A stretch of 64,000 nucleotides of DNA, from contig NZ_FNCT01000004.1 of the NCBI RefSeq assembly GCF_900100495.1, positions 248,001 to 312,000 on the forward strand. Direction: 5' to 3'. Position numbers and translations under genes: made by a program. Every line of letters begins with the position of its first letter. The stretch's first letter is position 1. The notes under the pieces are model-generated. The model saw only the letters and a list, made by a program, of their open reading frames with translations, was not told the DNA's origin and did not search any database. The DNA comes from Pseudomonas benzenivorans. GTDB lineage: Bacteria > Pseudomonadota > Gammaproteobacteria > Pseudomonadales > Pseudomonadaceae. Positions 27,771 to 36,260 of the stretch are shown here, one piece after another.

Positions 27771-28814
27771 ATGGACGAGAATAAGAAGCGCGCCTTGGCG
27801 GCTGCCCTGGGCCAGATCGAAAAGCAGTTCGGCAAGGGTGCGGTGATGCGCATGGGCGATCACGAGCGCCAGGCGATTCCGGCCATTTCTACCGGCTCGC
27901 TCGGATTGGACATCGCGTTGGGGATTGGCGGTCTGCCAAAAGGCCGGATCGTCGAAATCTACGGCCCGGAATCCTCCGGTAAAACCACCCTGACCCTGTC
28001 GGTGATCGCCGAGGCCCAGAGGCTCGGGGCGACCTGTGCCTTCGTCGATGCCGAGCACGCGCTCGATCCAGACTACGCCGGCAAGCTCGGGGTCAACGTC
28101 GACGACCTGCTGGTGTCGCAGCCGGATACCGGCGAGCAGGCCCTGGAAATCACCGACATGCTGGTGCGCTCCAATGCCATCGACGTGATCATCGTCGACT
28201 CCGTGGCCGCTCTGGTACCGAAGGCGGAAATCGAAGGCGAGATGGGCGACATGCACGTGGGCCTGCAAGCCCGTCTGATGTCCCAGGCGCTGCGCAAGAT
28301 CACCGGCAATATCAAGAATGCCAATTGCCTGGTGATCTTCATCAACCAGATCCGCATGAAAATCGGCGTGATGTTCGGCAGCCCGGAAACCACCACCGGC
28401 GGCAACGCCCTGAAATTCTACGCCTCGGTGCGTCTGGACATCCGTCGCACCGGCGCGGTGAAAGAGGGTGATGAGGTGGTTGGCAGCGAAACGCGGGTCA
28501 AGGTGGTCAAGAATAAGGTGGCACCACCATTCCGCCAGGCCGAATTCCAGATCCTCTACGGCAAGGGCATCTACCGCAACGGCGAGATCATCGATCTCGG
28601 CGTGCAACTCGGCCTGCTGGAAAAGTCTGGCGCCTGGTACAGCTACCAGGGCAACAAGATCGGCCAGGGCAAGGCCAACTCGGCCAAGTACCTCGAGGAT
28701 AACCCGGAAGTGGCACGTACCATCGAGGGCCTGATCCGCGAGAAGCTGCTGGTTGCCAGCGGCCCGCTCAAGGCCACCGCCGATGAGCCGGTCGACGCCG
28801 AAGTCGACGCCTGA
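27771..28814 (+). CDS. recA: Recombinase RecA
   Basis: DNA strand exchange protein and co-protease for LexA. The 347-residue protein has Walker [10 protein letters not shown], the [14 protein letters not shown] segment, the L2 loop region [19 protein letters not shown] and an acidic C-terminal tail. The ATG at 27771 ([20 protein letters not shown]) follows GTGAGGACTTC. recX starts 39 bases downstream, so the pair is likely cotranscribed under LexA. Confidence 0.99.
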   Translation: MDENKKRALAAALGQIEKQFGKGAVMRMGDHERQAIPAISTGSLGLDIALGIGGLPKGRIVEIYGPESSGKTTLTLSVIAEAQRLGATCAFVDAEHALDPDYAGKLGVNVDDLLVSQPDTGEQALEITDMLVRSNAIDVIIVDSVAALVPKAEIEGEMGDMHVGLQARLMSQALRKITGNIKNANCLVIFINQIRMKIGVMFGSPETTTGGNALKFYASVRLDIRRTGAVKEGDEVVGSETRVKVVKNKVAPPFRQAEFQILYGKGIYRNGEIIDLGVQLGLLEKSGAWYSYQGNKIGQGKANSAKYLEDNPEVARTIEGLIREKLLVASGPLKATADEPVDAEVDA

Positions 28815-28853
28815 TTCGCTCGGTCCATGCCCTCGAATCACTGAGCCTGGAGC

Positions 28854-29318
28854 ATGTCCGTGCTACTCGATAACCCCGCCGCGGTGCGGCGGGCGGCCAT
28901 GGATCTGCTGGCGCGGCGCGAGCATGGGCGCGTCGAATTGATGCGTAAATTGCGCCAGCGTGGCGCGCCCGCCGACCTTATCGAGGCGGCCCTCGAACGT
29001 TTGGCGGAAGAGGGGCTGCTGTCCGAGGCGCGTTACCTGCAAAGCTTCGTCGGCTATCGCGCGCGCGCCGGCTACGGGCCGCTGCGGATTCGCGAGGAGC
29101 TGACGCAGCGTGGTCTGGCGCGTGCGGATGTCGAGCAGGCCTTGCGCGACAGCGGCATCGATTGGGCCGAACAGCTCCAGGACACCTGGCAGCGCAAGTT
29201 CTCCGGCAAGCTGCCGGCCGACGCCCGTGAACGTGCCCAGCAGGGACGCTTCCTCAGTTACCGTGGCTACCCGCTGGATCTTATCGGCCGCTTGTTACGT
29301 GGCACACTCGACGATTGA
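28854..29318 (+). CDS. recX: Regulatory protein RecX
   Basis: Inhibitor of RecA filament growth. The 154-residue protein consists of the three-helix RecX repeats, with [30 protein letters not shown] helices (here [12 protein letters not shown]) and [13 protein letters not shown]. It follows recA in the same direction and shares its SOS control by position. Confidence 0.95.
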   Translation: MSVLLDNPAAVRRAAMDLLARREHGRVELMRKLRQRGAPADLIEAALERLAEEGLLSEARYLQSFVGYRARAGYGPLRIREELTQRGLARADVEQALRDSGIDWAEQLQDTWQRKFSGKLPADARERAQQGRFLSYRGYPLDLIGRLLRGTLDD

Positions 29319-29328
29319 ACAAGCAATA

Positions 29329-29367
29329 CGCAGCCACACCATGCGCCTCGCGCATGGTGTGGCTGCG
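29329..29367. terminator. Bidirectional terminator between recX and the LOG-family gene
   Basis: A perfect 17-bp inverted repeat starting CGCAGCCACACCATGCG with a CCTCG loop lies in the 55-bp gap of two convergent genes. A T-run (GGTTTTTTT) lies 23 bases further on the + strand, inside the end of the opposing gene. Confidence 0.7.
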
Positions 29368-29373
29368 GGCTAA

Positions 29374-30453
29374 TCAGTCGGTTTTTTTCCAGTGCTGCGG
29401 TTGGTTGATCAGGTTCAACAGCTCCCGTAAGCGCCCGTGGTCTCTGCCATTGAATGCGAAGGCCAGGCGCTTCAGGTGGCACAATTCCGGCTCGTCCTGT
29501 TCGGACTCGCAGTAAGGTTGCAGTTGGAAGCCTCCGCTCTTGCACAGGTCGGTGAAGTCGCTGTTCAGCAGCTGCATCGCCGACTCGTTGAGGGCATGGT
29601 TGAGGCGGATGACAAAACGATCCTTGAGCCAGCGACTGGAGTGGTAGTTGCGGTAGAACTGGGCAATTTCCTCGGCCGCCTCATCGGCGCTGTACGCCAG
29701 GTGCATCAGGTGCATGTCGCTGGAGAGGATATAGCCGTTGCCCTCGAGCTGTTTCTCGATGAATGCCAGGGCATCCTTCCAGAAGCTACCGCCCGGCTGG
29801 TCGAGCAGCACGACCGGGACCAGCGGGCTTTTGCCGGTCTGAATCAGCGTCAGCACCTCCAGGGCCTCATCCAGCGTGCCGAAACCTCCCGGACAGAGCA
29901 CCAGGCCGTCGGCTTCCTTGACGAAGAACAGCTTGCGCAGGAAGAAGAAGTGGAACGACAGCAGGTTGCCGGTGCCGTGTACAGTGGCATTGGCGCCTTG
30001 TTCGAAGGGCAGGGTGATATTGAAACCCAGGCTGTTTTCCAGGCCGGCCCCCTCATGGGCGGCGGCCATGATGCCGCCGCCAGCCCCGGTCACCACCATC
30101 AGGTCATGGTGCGCCAGGGTGGCGCCGAGCTCGCGGGCCAGGGCGTACACCGGGTGATCGGTCGGCGTGCGGGCCGAGCCGAATACGGTGACTTTGCGGC
30201 GTCGTTTGAACTGCTCCAGGGAGCTGAAGGCATGCTCCATTTCCCGCAGGGTTTGCAGCATGATCTTGGCGTCCCAGCGATTGCGATCGGCTTGGGCCAT
30301 GCGGATCACCGTGATCAGCATGTCGCGGTACAGCGGTAGGTTCGGGCTATCGGTGGGGGCGACCAGGGTAACCAGCTCGTCGACTTTATCGGCAAGATCG
30401 ATGCCGCTGGTTTGGAAGTGACGGGATAGGTAATCGTCCGGTTCGTAAGGCAT
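29374..30453 (-). CDS. LOG-family (TIGR00730-like) nucleotide 5'-monophosphate nucleosidase-like protein
   Basis: A 359-residue protein with the Rossmann-type LOG core: VTVFGSARTPTDHP, VVTGAGGGIMAAAHEGA, and the active-site motif PGGFGTLDE. Family members split nucleoside monophosphates into base and ribose 5-phosphate (plant LOG, bacterial PpnN). It is longer than the common 190-residue LOG proteins, with an N-terminal helical stretch of about 85 residues and a C-terminal extension of about 100 residues, resembling larger PpnN-type forms. Substrate is not evident. It is transcribed alone and converges on recX. Confidence 0.8.
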   Translation of the reverse strand: MPYEPDDYLSRHFQTSGIDLADKVDELVTLVAPTDSPNLPLYRDMLITVIRMAQADRNRWDAKIMLQTLREMEHAFSSLEQFKRRRKVTVFGSARTPTDHPVYALARELGATLAHHDLMVVTGAGGGIMAAAHEGAGLENSLGFNITLPFEQGANATVHGTGNLLSFHFFFLRKLFFVKEADGLVLCPGGFGTLDEALEVLTLIQTGKSPLVPVVLLDQPGGSFWKDALAFIEKQLEGNGYILSSDMHLMHLAYSADEAAEEIAQFYRNYHSSRWLKDRFVIRLNHALNESAMQLLNSDFTDLCKSGGFQLQPYCESEQDEPELCHLKRLAFAFNGRDHGRLRELLNLINQPQHWKKTD

Positions 30454-30819
30454 TCGACTTCTCCTTGCTGGATGCCGACCGGGTCATTTCGATGTCCTGA
30501 AAACCCGGCCATGTTCAGAGTATGGTCGTGCCATGTGCTTTGGAAGGCTAAATGCCTGGGCAGGGTGCAGAAAATCTGCAGTCTTTTTGTAACCGCAGTC
30601 CTCTGCAGATCCGGCCAGGCCGCTCTGGCTTGATCTTGAGGATGGGCGCAAGTGCAGGCCTGGGCCGACTCCGTCTGCAGGGGCGCCACGGGGCTGGTGG
30701 AGCGGGCCGAGTTCCTGCTCGGGGGCTGCCCCCAGGGTTGCACTCGGCTGCGGGCGCCGGACCGCTCTCGATGTGCCGGCCCCCCCGGATTCAAGCGGAG
30801 GCCCTTGTCCCGCGTCGGC
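30454..30819. other. 366-bp gap between the LOG-family gene and the MBL gene
   Basis: No convincing gene, hairpin terminator or repeat was recognised. The short ORFs here have no family resemblance and overlap each other on both strands. It should hold the promoter of the leftward LOG-family gene and the 3' end signals of the leftward MBL gene. Confidence 0.5.
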
Positions 30820-32223
30820 TCAGATGGCGATCTGCTCGCCTGGCTCCGGGATGCAGGCAATCCAGTTTAGGCGCTGGTGCAGGGCCTGCTGCAATACCTG
30901 CATTTTCTCCAGCTCGCCATGCACCAGATACAGTTCGGGGTGGTGGTCGAAGTGGCTGACCCAGTCGAGCAATTGCGACTGCCCGGCATGCGCGGAGAAG
31001 CCGCCTAAGGTGTGCACCCGGGCTTTCACCGCGATGCGCTGGTGGAGCATTTTCACCGTAGCGGCACCGTCGACTATGGCGCGCCCGGGGGTGCCCATGG
31101 CCTGGAAGCCGGGGAACACCACATGGCAATCGCTGCGCCAGAGGTTGTGCTTGAAATGGTGGGCAATGCGTCCACCCGTGCACATGCCGCTGCCGGCGAT
31201 GATGATGGCGCCGCTCTTGACCCGGTTGATCGCCATGGACTCTTCCGGGGATGGGGTGCAACGCAGGATCGGTAGCCAGTCCTCGATGCGCTTGACCTTC
31301 TTGGCCGCGATGGCCGCCTGATCGACCGAGTTGAACAGGTGCTGAAACCGCGAGTAGATGGCGTTGGCGCGGATGGCCATGGGGCTGTCGAGGAACACCG
31401 CCTGCTGCGGTAGCCGGCCCTCCTGGTAGAAGCGGCCGAGGTAGTAAATCAGGTCCTGGGTGCGCCCGACGGCGAAGGCTGGGATCAGCACGTTGCCACC
31501 GTCGCGATGGGCCTGCTGCAGGATGTCGGCCAGTTCGTCCAGGGTATCGGCGCTGGGCCGGTGATCGCGATCGCCATAGGTGGATTCCAGCAGCACCAGA
31601 TCGGCCCGGTCGAGTGTGGTCGGGGCGTGCATCAGTGGCGAGCAGGTGTTGCCCAGATCGCCGGAAAACACCAGGCGACGGGTCAGGTGGTGGTCCTGTA
31701 CCTGCAGTTCGACGATGGCCGAGCCGAGGATATGCCCAGCATCGTGAAAGGTGACCTGCACGCCCTTGGCCACTTCCCGTGGCTCTCCATAAGCCAGCGG
31801 TCGTCTTTGCTCGAGCGCCTGTTCGGCATCCTCCGTGGTGTACAGCGGGGTGATCGGCGGCTTGCCTAGACGGGCCCGCCACTTGTTCTCCCACTCGGTG
31901 TCCTTTTCCTGAATCTGCGCGGCATCCAGCAGCATCAACTCCATCAGCTCGCAGCTGGCGTCGGTGGCGAAGATCGGCCCGCGATAACCGGCGCCGGCCA
32001 GTTTGGGCAGCAGGCCGGAGTGGTCGATGTGGGCATGGGAGATCACCACCGCATCCAGGCTCAGGGGATCGAAGGCGAAGGGCGCGCGATTGCTTTCCTC
32101 GTCTTCGCGGTGGCCCTGGCGCATGCCGCACTCGAGCAGCACCTTGGCGCCGTCGCGGCTTTCGATCAGGTAGCAGGAGCCGGTGACTTGCTGGATGGCG
32201 CCGAGGAAACTGAGCAGAGCCAT
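30820..32223 (-). CDS. MBL-fold / beta-CASP metallo-hydrolase (RNA specificity domain)
   Basis: A 467-residue metallo-beta-lactamase-fold protein of the CPSF73/RNase J-like beta-CASP group. The metal site HxHxDH is in SHAHIDHSGLLP, with further ligands in HDAGHILGSA and FSGDLGN; beta-CASP elements are ESTYGDRDH, GSGMCTGGRIAHH and LGGFSAHAGQ. Such proteins are nucleases, often acting on RNA. The start at 32223 (MALLSFLGAIQQVTGSCYL) is the family start; an upstream ATG would extend 31 residues into the intergenic region. It is divergent from the phosphoketolase-like gene, with 127 bp between them. Confidence 0.88.
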   Translation of the reverse strand: MALLSFLGAIQQVTGSCYLIESRDGAKVLLECGMRQGHREDEESNRAPFAFDPLSLDAVVISHAHIDHSGLLPKLAGAGYRGPIFATDASCELMELMLLDAAQIQEKDTEWENKWRARLGKPPITPLYTTEDAEQALEQRRPLAYGEPREVAKGVQVTFHDAGHILGSAIVELQVQDHHLTRRLVFSGDLGNTCSPLMHAPTTLDRADLVLLESTYGDRDHRPSADTLDELADILQQAHRDGGNVLIPAFAVGRTQDLIYYLGRFYQEGRLPQQAVFLDSPMAIRANAIYSRFQHLFNSVDQAAIAAKKVKRIEDWLPILRCTPSPEESMAINRVKSGAIIIAGSGMCTGGRIAHHFKHNLWRSDCHVVFPGFQAMGTPGRAIVDGAATVKMLHQRIAVKARVHTLGGFSAHAGQSQLLDWVSHFDHHPELYLVHGELEKMQVLQQALHQRLNWIACIPEPGEQIAI

Positions 32224-32350
32224 AGGGAAAATCCTTGTAGAGGCATGAGGACTGCAGGTTGCCGCGAGTGGCCACCGTTGGCCTTGATGCAGGTCAGCGT
32301 GGCCACGCCTTGGCATGTCCTAGACTGCAAAGAACAACCGGAGCCTGCCC

Positions 32351-34756
32351 ATGTCCCAGCTATTGCCGAGTGCCAGCGAACTGGCCGAACATGCCTTGGC
32401 CGAGCCCAGTTTCGCCGACTGGCAGCAGGGGTATGGTCCGCTACAGCATAGTCTAAACACCCGTGCGGCAGCTTTCCGCCTGGCCCACCAACTGGTGCAG
32501 GCTGGACGACAACCCGATTTGCCCAGCGTCTACCGCCTGCTGCGGGCACTGGATCGGCTGAGCGCCGCCGGATTGTGGCTGGTCGTGCATATGACCTATG
32601 CCCGGCGGGTACGCCTGGATGGCGGGACGCTGAGCCGCGACGATTTCAAGGCCAAGCCCGAGGGACATACCGGCGGCGCGCTGAATATGGTGCCGGCCTA
32701 TGCCGGCTACCTGGCACTGAATGCCCTGACGGGCGAAACCCGCGGCTGGTTGATGGGCCAGGGGCACTGTGTGGCAGCCATCGAGGCGCTCAACCTGCTG
32801 ACCGCCAACCAGCACCCCGAGCAGGCCGAGCGCTACACCTGTAACGAGGCCGGCATGAGCCGCCTGGCGGCGGATTTCTACAGCTATGCGCAGGAGGCCG
32901 ACGGCGGCCCGGGCATTCCCTTGGGCAGTCACGTCAATCCGCACACCGCCGGCGGCATCGCCGAAGGCGGCTACCTCGGCTTTGCCGAACTGCAATACGC
33001 CCACCTGCCGCTGCCTGGGGAGAAGTTGGTGGCGTTCCTCTCCGATGGCGCCGCCGAAGAGCAGCGCGGCAGCGACTGGATGCCGCGCTGGTGGCGCGCC
33101 GAGGACTGTGGGGTGGCGCTGCCGGTGATGATCGCCAATGGCCGGAGGATCGAGCAGCGCACCGAGTTGGGAACCTATGCGGGTCTGGAAGGCTTCCGCC
33201 AGCATCAGGCGCACTGTGGCTTCGACCCGATCAGCTTCGATGGGCGCGATCCGGCGGCCTTCGCTTGCGCCCTGTGGGAAATGGAGCAGCGTCTGGCGCA
33301 CCGGGTGCAGGAGCTGCGCAGCGGCATTCTCCATTACCCGCTGCCGATGCCTTACGGTATCGCCGAAACCGAGAAAGGCTTCGGCTTCTACGGCGCCGGC
33401 AGCAATGCCGCCCACAACCTGCCGCTGCCGGGCAATCCGCATGTCGATGCCGAGTCTCGTGCGCTGTTCAATCAGCACGCCGCGGCGTTGTGGGTGGCCC
33501 CTGGCGAGTTGAGCCACGCCTGCGCCCTGTTCGCTGGCGGCCGTGGCACGCGGCCCCTGGAGCGCGATCAGCCGTTGGCCGTGCGCCAGCCGGCGTTGCC
33601 CCAGCTGCCCGCGCTGCATTACCGCCGCGACGCCTGCTCGCCGATGGCGGCGCTGGATCGCTTCTTCGTCGAGTTGGTCCAGGCCAATCCGCAGCTGCGT
33701 CCGCGGGTCGGCAACCCGGACGAGTTGGCCAGCAACCGCCTGGGCGCGGTGCTCCAGGCGCTCAAACACCGGGTTTGCCTGCCGGAAAGCGACGAGGAGG
33801 CGCTGGATGGCGCGATCATCACCGCCCTCAACGAGGAGGCGGTGGTATCGGCTTGCCTGGCCAACCAGGGCGGACTGAATCTGGTCGCCAGCTACGAGGC
33901 CTTCTGCGTGAAGATGCTCGGCGCCGTGCGCCAGACGCTGATCTTCGCCCGCCAACAGAAGGAGGCCGGGCGGCCGGCTGGCTGGCTCGGCTGGCCATTG
34001 GTGGCCACCTCGCACACCTGGGAGAACGGCAAGAACCAGCAGTCGCACCAGGACACCACGTTCTGCGAGGCGCTGCTGGGGGAGATGGGCGACATGCTGC
34101 GGCTGGTGTTTCCGGCCGATCACAACTCGGCGCTGGCGCTGCTGCCATCGATCTACCAGGCGCGCGGCCAACTGGCCTGCATGGTCATCCCGAAGCGCGA
34201 GCGGCCTGCGCAGTTCAACCGCCGCCAGGCCGAGCAGCTGGCGCGTGAGGGGGCCATCCTGCTGGACCAACATCCGGGCGCCGATCCGCTGCTGCTGATT
34301 GCCACTGGCAGCTATCAGTTGCTCGAGATGCGTCGGGCTGCCGTTCGTCTGAGTGGCGCAAACTGTGCCTGGCGTCTGATTTACTTGCAGGAACCGGGGC
34401 GTTTCCGCGCGCCACGCGATCGTTGGGAGCAGGCTGCGCTCGCCGAGGCGTCCGCGCGCGAACGCTTGTTCCCGGCGCGGTATCAGCGGCGGGTTCTGCT
34501 TACCCATATGCGCCCGGAAGTGGCGCGAGGACACCTGTGGCCGATTCTGCCCGATGCGCGGCAGAACCGCGTGTTGGGCTACCGTAACCGCGGTGGCACG
34601 CTGGACGAGGCGGGCATGTTGTTCGCTAACCGGGCCAGCTGGGCGCATGTGCTGGACGCCGCCGCCGAGCTGCTGGGGGTGGCGGCGGACGCGCTGCTGA
34701 GCGAGGCTGAACGGGCGGCGCTGGCCGGCAAGGGAGACCCTCGGGTTCTACGTTGA
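32351..34756 (+). CDS. Divergent phosphoketolase (XFP)-like thiamine diphosphate enzyme
   Basis: An 801-residue protein that aligns end to end with xylulose-5-P/fructose-6-P phosphoketolase by eye. Conserved pieces are EGHTGG near residue 105, GQGH, PDELASNRLGA (XFP: PDETASNRL), VASYEAF, the SHTWENGKNQQSHQDTTF stretch (XFP: SHVW...SHQDPG), and the YRNRGGTLDE tail. The thiamine-diphosphate motif is altered: XFP GDGEAETG reads SDGAAEEQ, though the Asp and a downstream NG pair remain, and the family SIHEGGELG reads GIAEGGYLG, losing a histidine. Some databases, as I recall, call relatives xylulose 5-phosphate 3-epimerase; I would leave the reaction open. A small gene follows. Confidence 0.8.
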   Translation: MSQLLPSASELAEHALAEPSFADWQQGYGPLQHSLNTRAAAFRLAHQLVQAGRQPDLPSVYRLLRALDRLSAAGLWLVVHMTYARRVRLDGGTLSRDDFKAKPEGHTGGALNMVPAYAGYLALNALTGETRGWLMGQGHCVAAIEALNLLTANQHPEQAERYTCNEAGMSRLAADFYSYAQEADGGPGIPLGSHVNPHTAGGIAEGGYLGFAELQYAHLPLPGEKLVAFLSDGAAEEQRGSDWMPRWWRAEDCGVALPVMIANGRRIEQRTELGTYAGLEGFRQHQAHCGFDPISFDGRDPAAFACALWEMEQRLAHRVQELRSGILHYPLPMPYGIAETEKGFGFYGAGSNAAHNLPLPGNPHVDAESRALFNQHAAALWVAPGELSHACALFAGGRGTRPLERDQPLAVRQPALPQLPALHYRRDACSPMAALDRFFVELVQANPQLRPRVGNPDELASNRLGAVLQALKHRVCLPESDEEALDGAIITALNEEAVVSACLANQGGLNLVASYEAFCVKMLGAVRQTLIFARQQKEAGRPAGWLGWPLVATSHTWENGKNQQSHQDTTFCEALLGEMGDMLRLVFPADHNSALALLPSIYQARGQLACMVIPKRERPAQFNRRQAEQLAREGAILLDQHPGADPLLLIATGSYQLLEMRRAAVRLSGANCAWRLIYLQEPGRFRAPRDRWEQAALAEASARERLFPARYQRRVLLTHMRPEVARGHLWPILPDARQNRVLGYRNRGGTLDEAGMLFANRASWAHVLDAAAELLGVAADALLSEAERAALAGKGDPRVLR

Positions 34757-34800
34757 TCCTGGGCTGTGCGGGGGCAAGACTGGAAAGGGAGGTGGCAGGT

Positions 34801-34995
34801 ATGCCTAAGCTGACGTTGGACGTCGACCTGGAGTTGTACCGCTTGTTGCAACAAGCGGCGCGGACCAACCAACTGAGCCTGCAGGATGAGTGCGTGCGGC
34901 GCCTGGAGGGTGGCGTGCGGCGCTCGCGCTATGTGGACGCGCTGCTCGCCGAATTGCGTGCGGATGATCAGCAGCGGCGGGCAGCGAAGGACTGA
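34801..34995 (+). CDS. Small ribbon-helix-helix-like protein
   Basis: A 64-residue protein, MPKLTLDVDLELYRLLQQAA at its start, with a short beta strand followed by two helices, as in Arc/MetJ-type DNA-binding proteins. The ATG at 34801 is preceded by GGGAGGTGGCAGGT; an upstream TTG at 34753 is rejected. It lies 44 bp after the phosphoketolase-like gene in the same direction, so it may be its regulator or just a neighbour. No toxin-like partner is next to it. Confidence 0.65.
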   Translation: MPKLTLDVDLELYRLLQQAARTNQLSLQDECVRRLEGGVRRSRYVDALLAELRADDQQRRAAKD

Positions 34996-35003
34996 CCGCG
35001 ACT

Positions 35004-35402
35004 TTACTGGGTGCAGTCGCCTTGGCTGAAGCGCTCGGTGGTCACTGGGCGATTGCTCTTGTACTCGCTGAATTCGTAGCGCAGCACCGCGCCGCGGGCC
35101 AATAACTGGCGATAGCCGGTATTGCCGCAAACGCTGCGGGCCAGTTGTGCGCGCACCGTATCCGGGTTTCCGCGCATCTGCGCGGCGTGTGCAGCGCGTA
35201 CGCTAAGGTGATTGACCAGCTCGTGTTCTTCGACGGTGTAGCCCTGATCGAGGATGTCTTCGTTGATTGCCCGTGGCGTGCCGACGCTGCTTTCTTGCGC
35301 CACCTTTTCCAGCATGCGGGTCAATTCGTGATCCTTGAGCGAGGCGGCCTGGGCAAACAACGGCAGGCTCAGGGCGAGGGTCAGGGTGGTCAGGCGCAGC
35401 AT
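35004..35402 (-). CDS. Secreted QSregVF-family protein (PA3611-like)
   Basis: A 132-residue protein with a clear signal peptide (MLRLTTLTLALSLPLFAQAA, cleavage after about residue 20) and two cysteines that could form a disulfide (in RSVCGNTGYR and QGDCTQ). It resembles the putative quorum-sensing-regulated virulence factor family, whose P. aeruginosa member lies in the same gene neighbourhood as I recall. The ATG at 35402 with GGAG eight bases upstream is preferred over a GTG at 35414. It converges on the small gene at 34801. Its periplasmic or secreted function is unknown. Confidence 0.75.
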   Translation of the reverse strand: MLRLTTLTLALSLPLFAQAASLKDHELTRMLEKVAQESSVGTPRAINEDILDQGYTVEEHELVNHLSVRAAHAAQMRGNPDTVRAQLARSVCGNTGYRQLLARGAVLRYEFSEYKSNRPVTTERFSQGDCTQ

Positions 35403-35549
35403 GGGGTTCTCCACAATCGGTTCGGTCCTATTCGACAGGCTGGCAACCTTGGAGGTTCAGCCGTCGGCTATCTGGCTTTGCTAGACTGCCGGGGTTATCG
35501 ACCCAGGATCAAGCATGCCATCCAATTCTTGCAGCGTGGCGCGACTTCG

Positions 35550-36260
35550 ATGAGCCACGCAGTCGCCCGTTTACGTGCCGCCCGTCTGGCGCGCAGCGAA
35601 AAACCCTTTCTCGCGCGCGGCTCCCGGGCCGTGCGCTGCCCGAGCTGCCGGCTGGCCCAGAGCCACTGCCTGTGCGCCTGGCGCCCGCGAGTGGCGGCGC
35701 AGTCGGGCGTGTGCCTGCTGATGCACGATGTCGAGGCACTCAAGCCGAGCAACACCGGCTGGCTGATCGCCGATGTGCTGGCCGACACCTCGGCATTCGG
35801 CTGGTTGCGCACGACGGTCGACCCGGCCCTGCCGGCGTTGCTCGACGATCCACAGTGGCAGCCCTATCTGGTGTTCCCCGGCGAGTATGCGCTACCCGAG
35901 CGGGTGGTCGGTGACGTCAGCCTGGCCTCCGGCAAGCGGCCGCTGTTCGTCCTGCTAGATGCGACCTGGACCGAGGCGCGCAAGATGTTTCGCAAAAGCC
36001 CGTACCTCGACAGCCTGCCGGTGCTCAGCCTGCAACCGGAGCAGCTGTCGCGCTACCGCTTGCGACGCTCCAAGCGCGACGATCACCTGTGCACCGCCGA
36101 GGTGGCCGCCCTGTGCCTGGAACTGGCTGGCGATCAGCGCGCGGCCGAGGCGCTGAATGTCTATCTGGATGTGTTCAGCCAGCATTATCTGGCCGCTAAA
36201 GCTCCTCGCGCGGTCGACCTGGATGATCCGCTGCACCAGCGTTTGCGCAGGTTTCTCTGA
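35550..36260 (+). CDS. DTW-domain protein, tRNA-uridine aminocarboxypropyltransferase (TapT-like)
   Basis: A 236-residue DTW-domain protein. The signature is DATWTEARKM, and a cysteine-rich zinc motif, CPSCRLAQSHCLC, lies near residue 30; LMHDVEALKPSNTG is the conserved core. Family members make acp3U in tRNA (E. coli TapT modifies U47). The start at 35550 (MSHAVARLRAARLARSEK) is the only plausible ATG before the zinc motif. Its 3' end overlaps the 3' end of the convergent EamA gene by 65 bp. Confidence 0.85.
   Translation: MSHAVARLRAARLARSEKPFLARGSRAVRCPSCRLAQSHCLCAWRPRVAAQSGVCLLMHDVEALKPSNTGWLIADVLADTSAFGWLRTTVDPALPALLDDPQWQPYLVFPGEYALPERVVGDVSLASGKRPLFVLLDATWTEARKMFRKSPYLDSLPVLSLQPEQLSRYRLRRSKRDDHLCTAEVAALCLELAGDQRAAEALNVYLDVFSQHYLAAKAPRAVDLDDPLHQRLRRFL

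Noticed and set aside
30552..30959. 135-codon frame between the LOG-family and MBL genes
   Set aside because: It runs into the 3' end of the MBL gene, has arginine/glycine-rich sequence without a family and no ribosome site.
32284..32297. Possible ANR/FNR box TTGAT-N4-GTCAG upstream of the phosphoketolase-like gene
   Set aside because: Only one half matches TTGAT-N4-ATCAA; the second half is poor. Oxygen control cannot be claimed.
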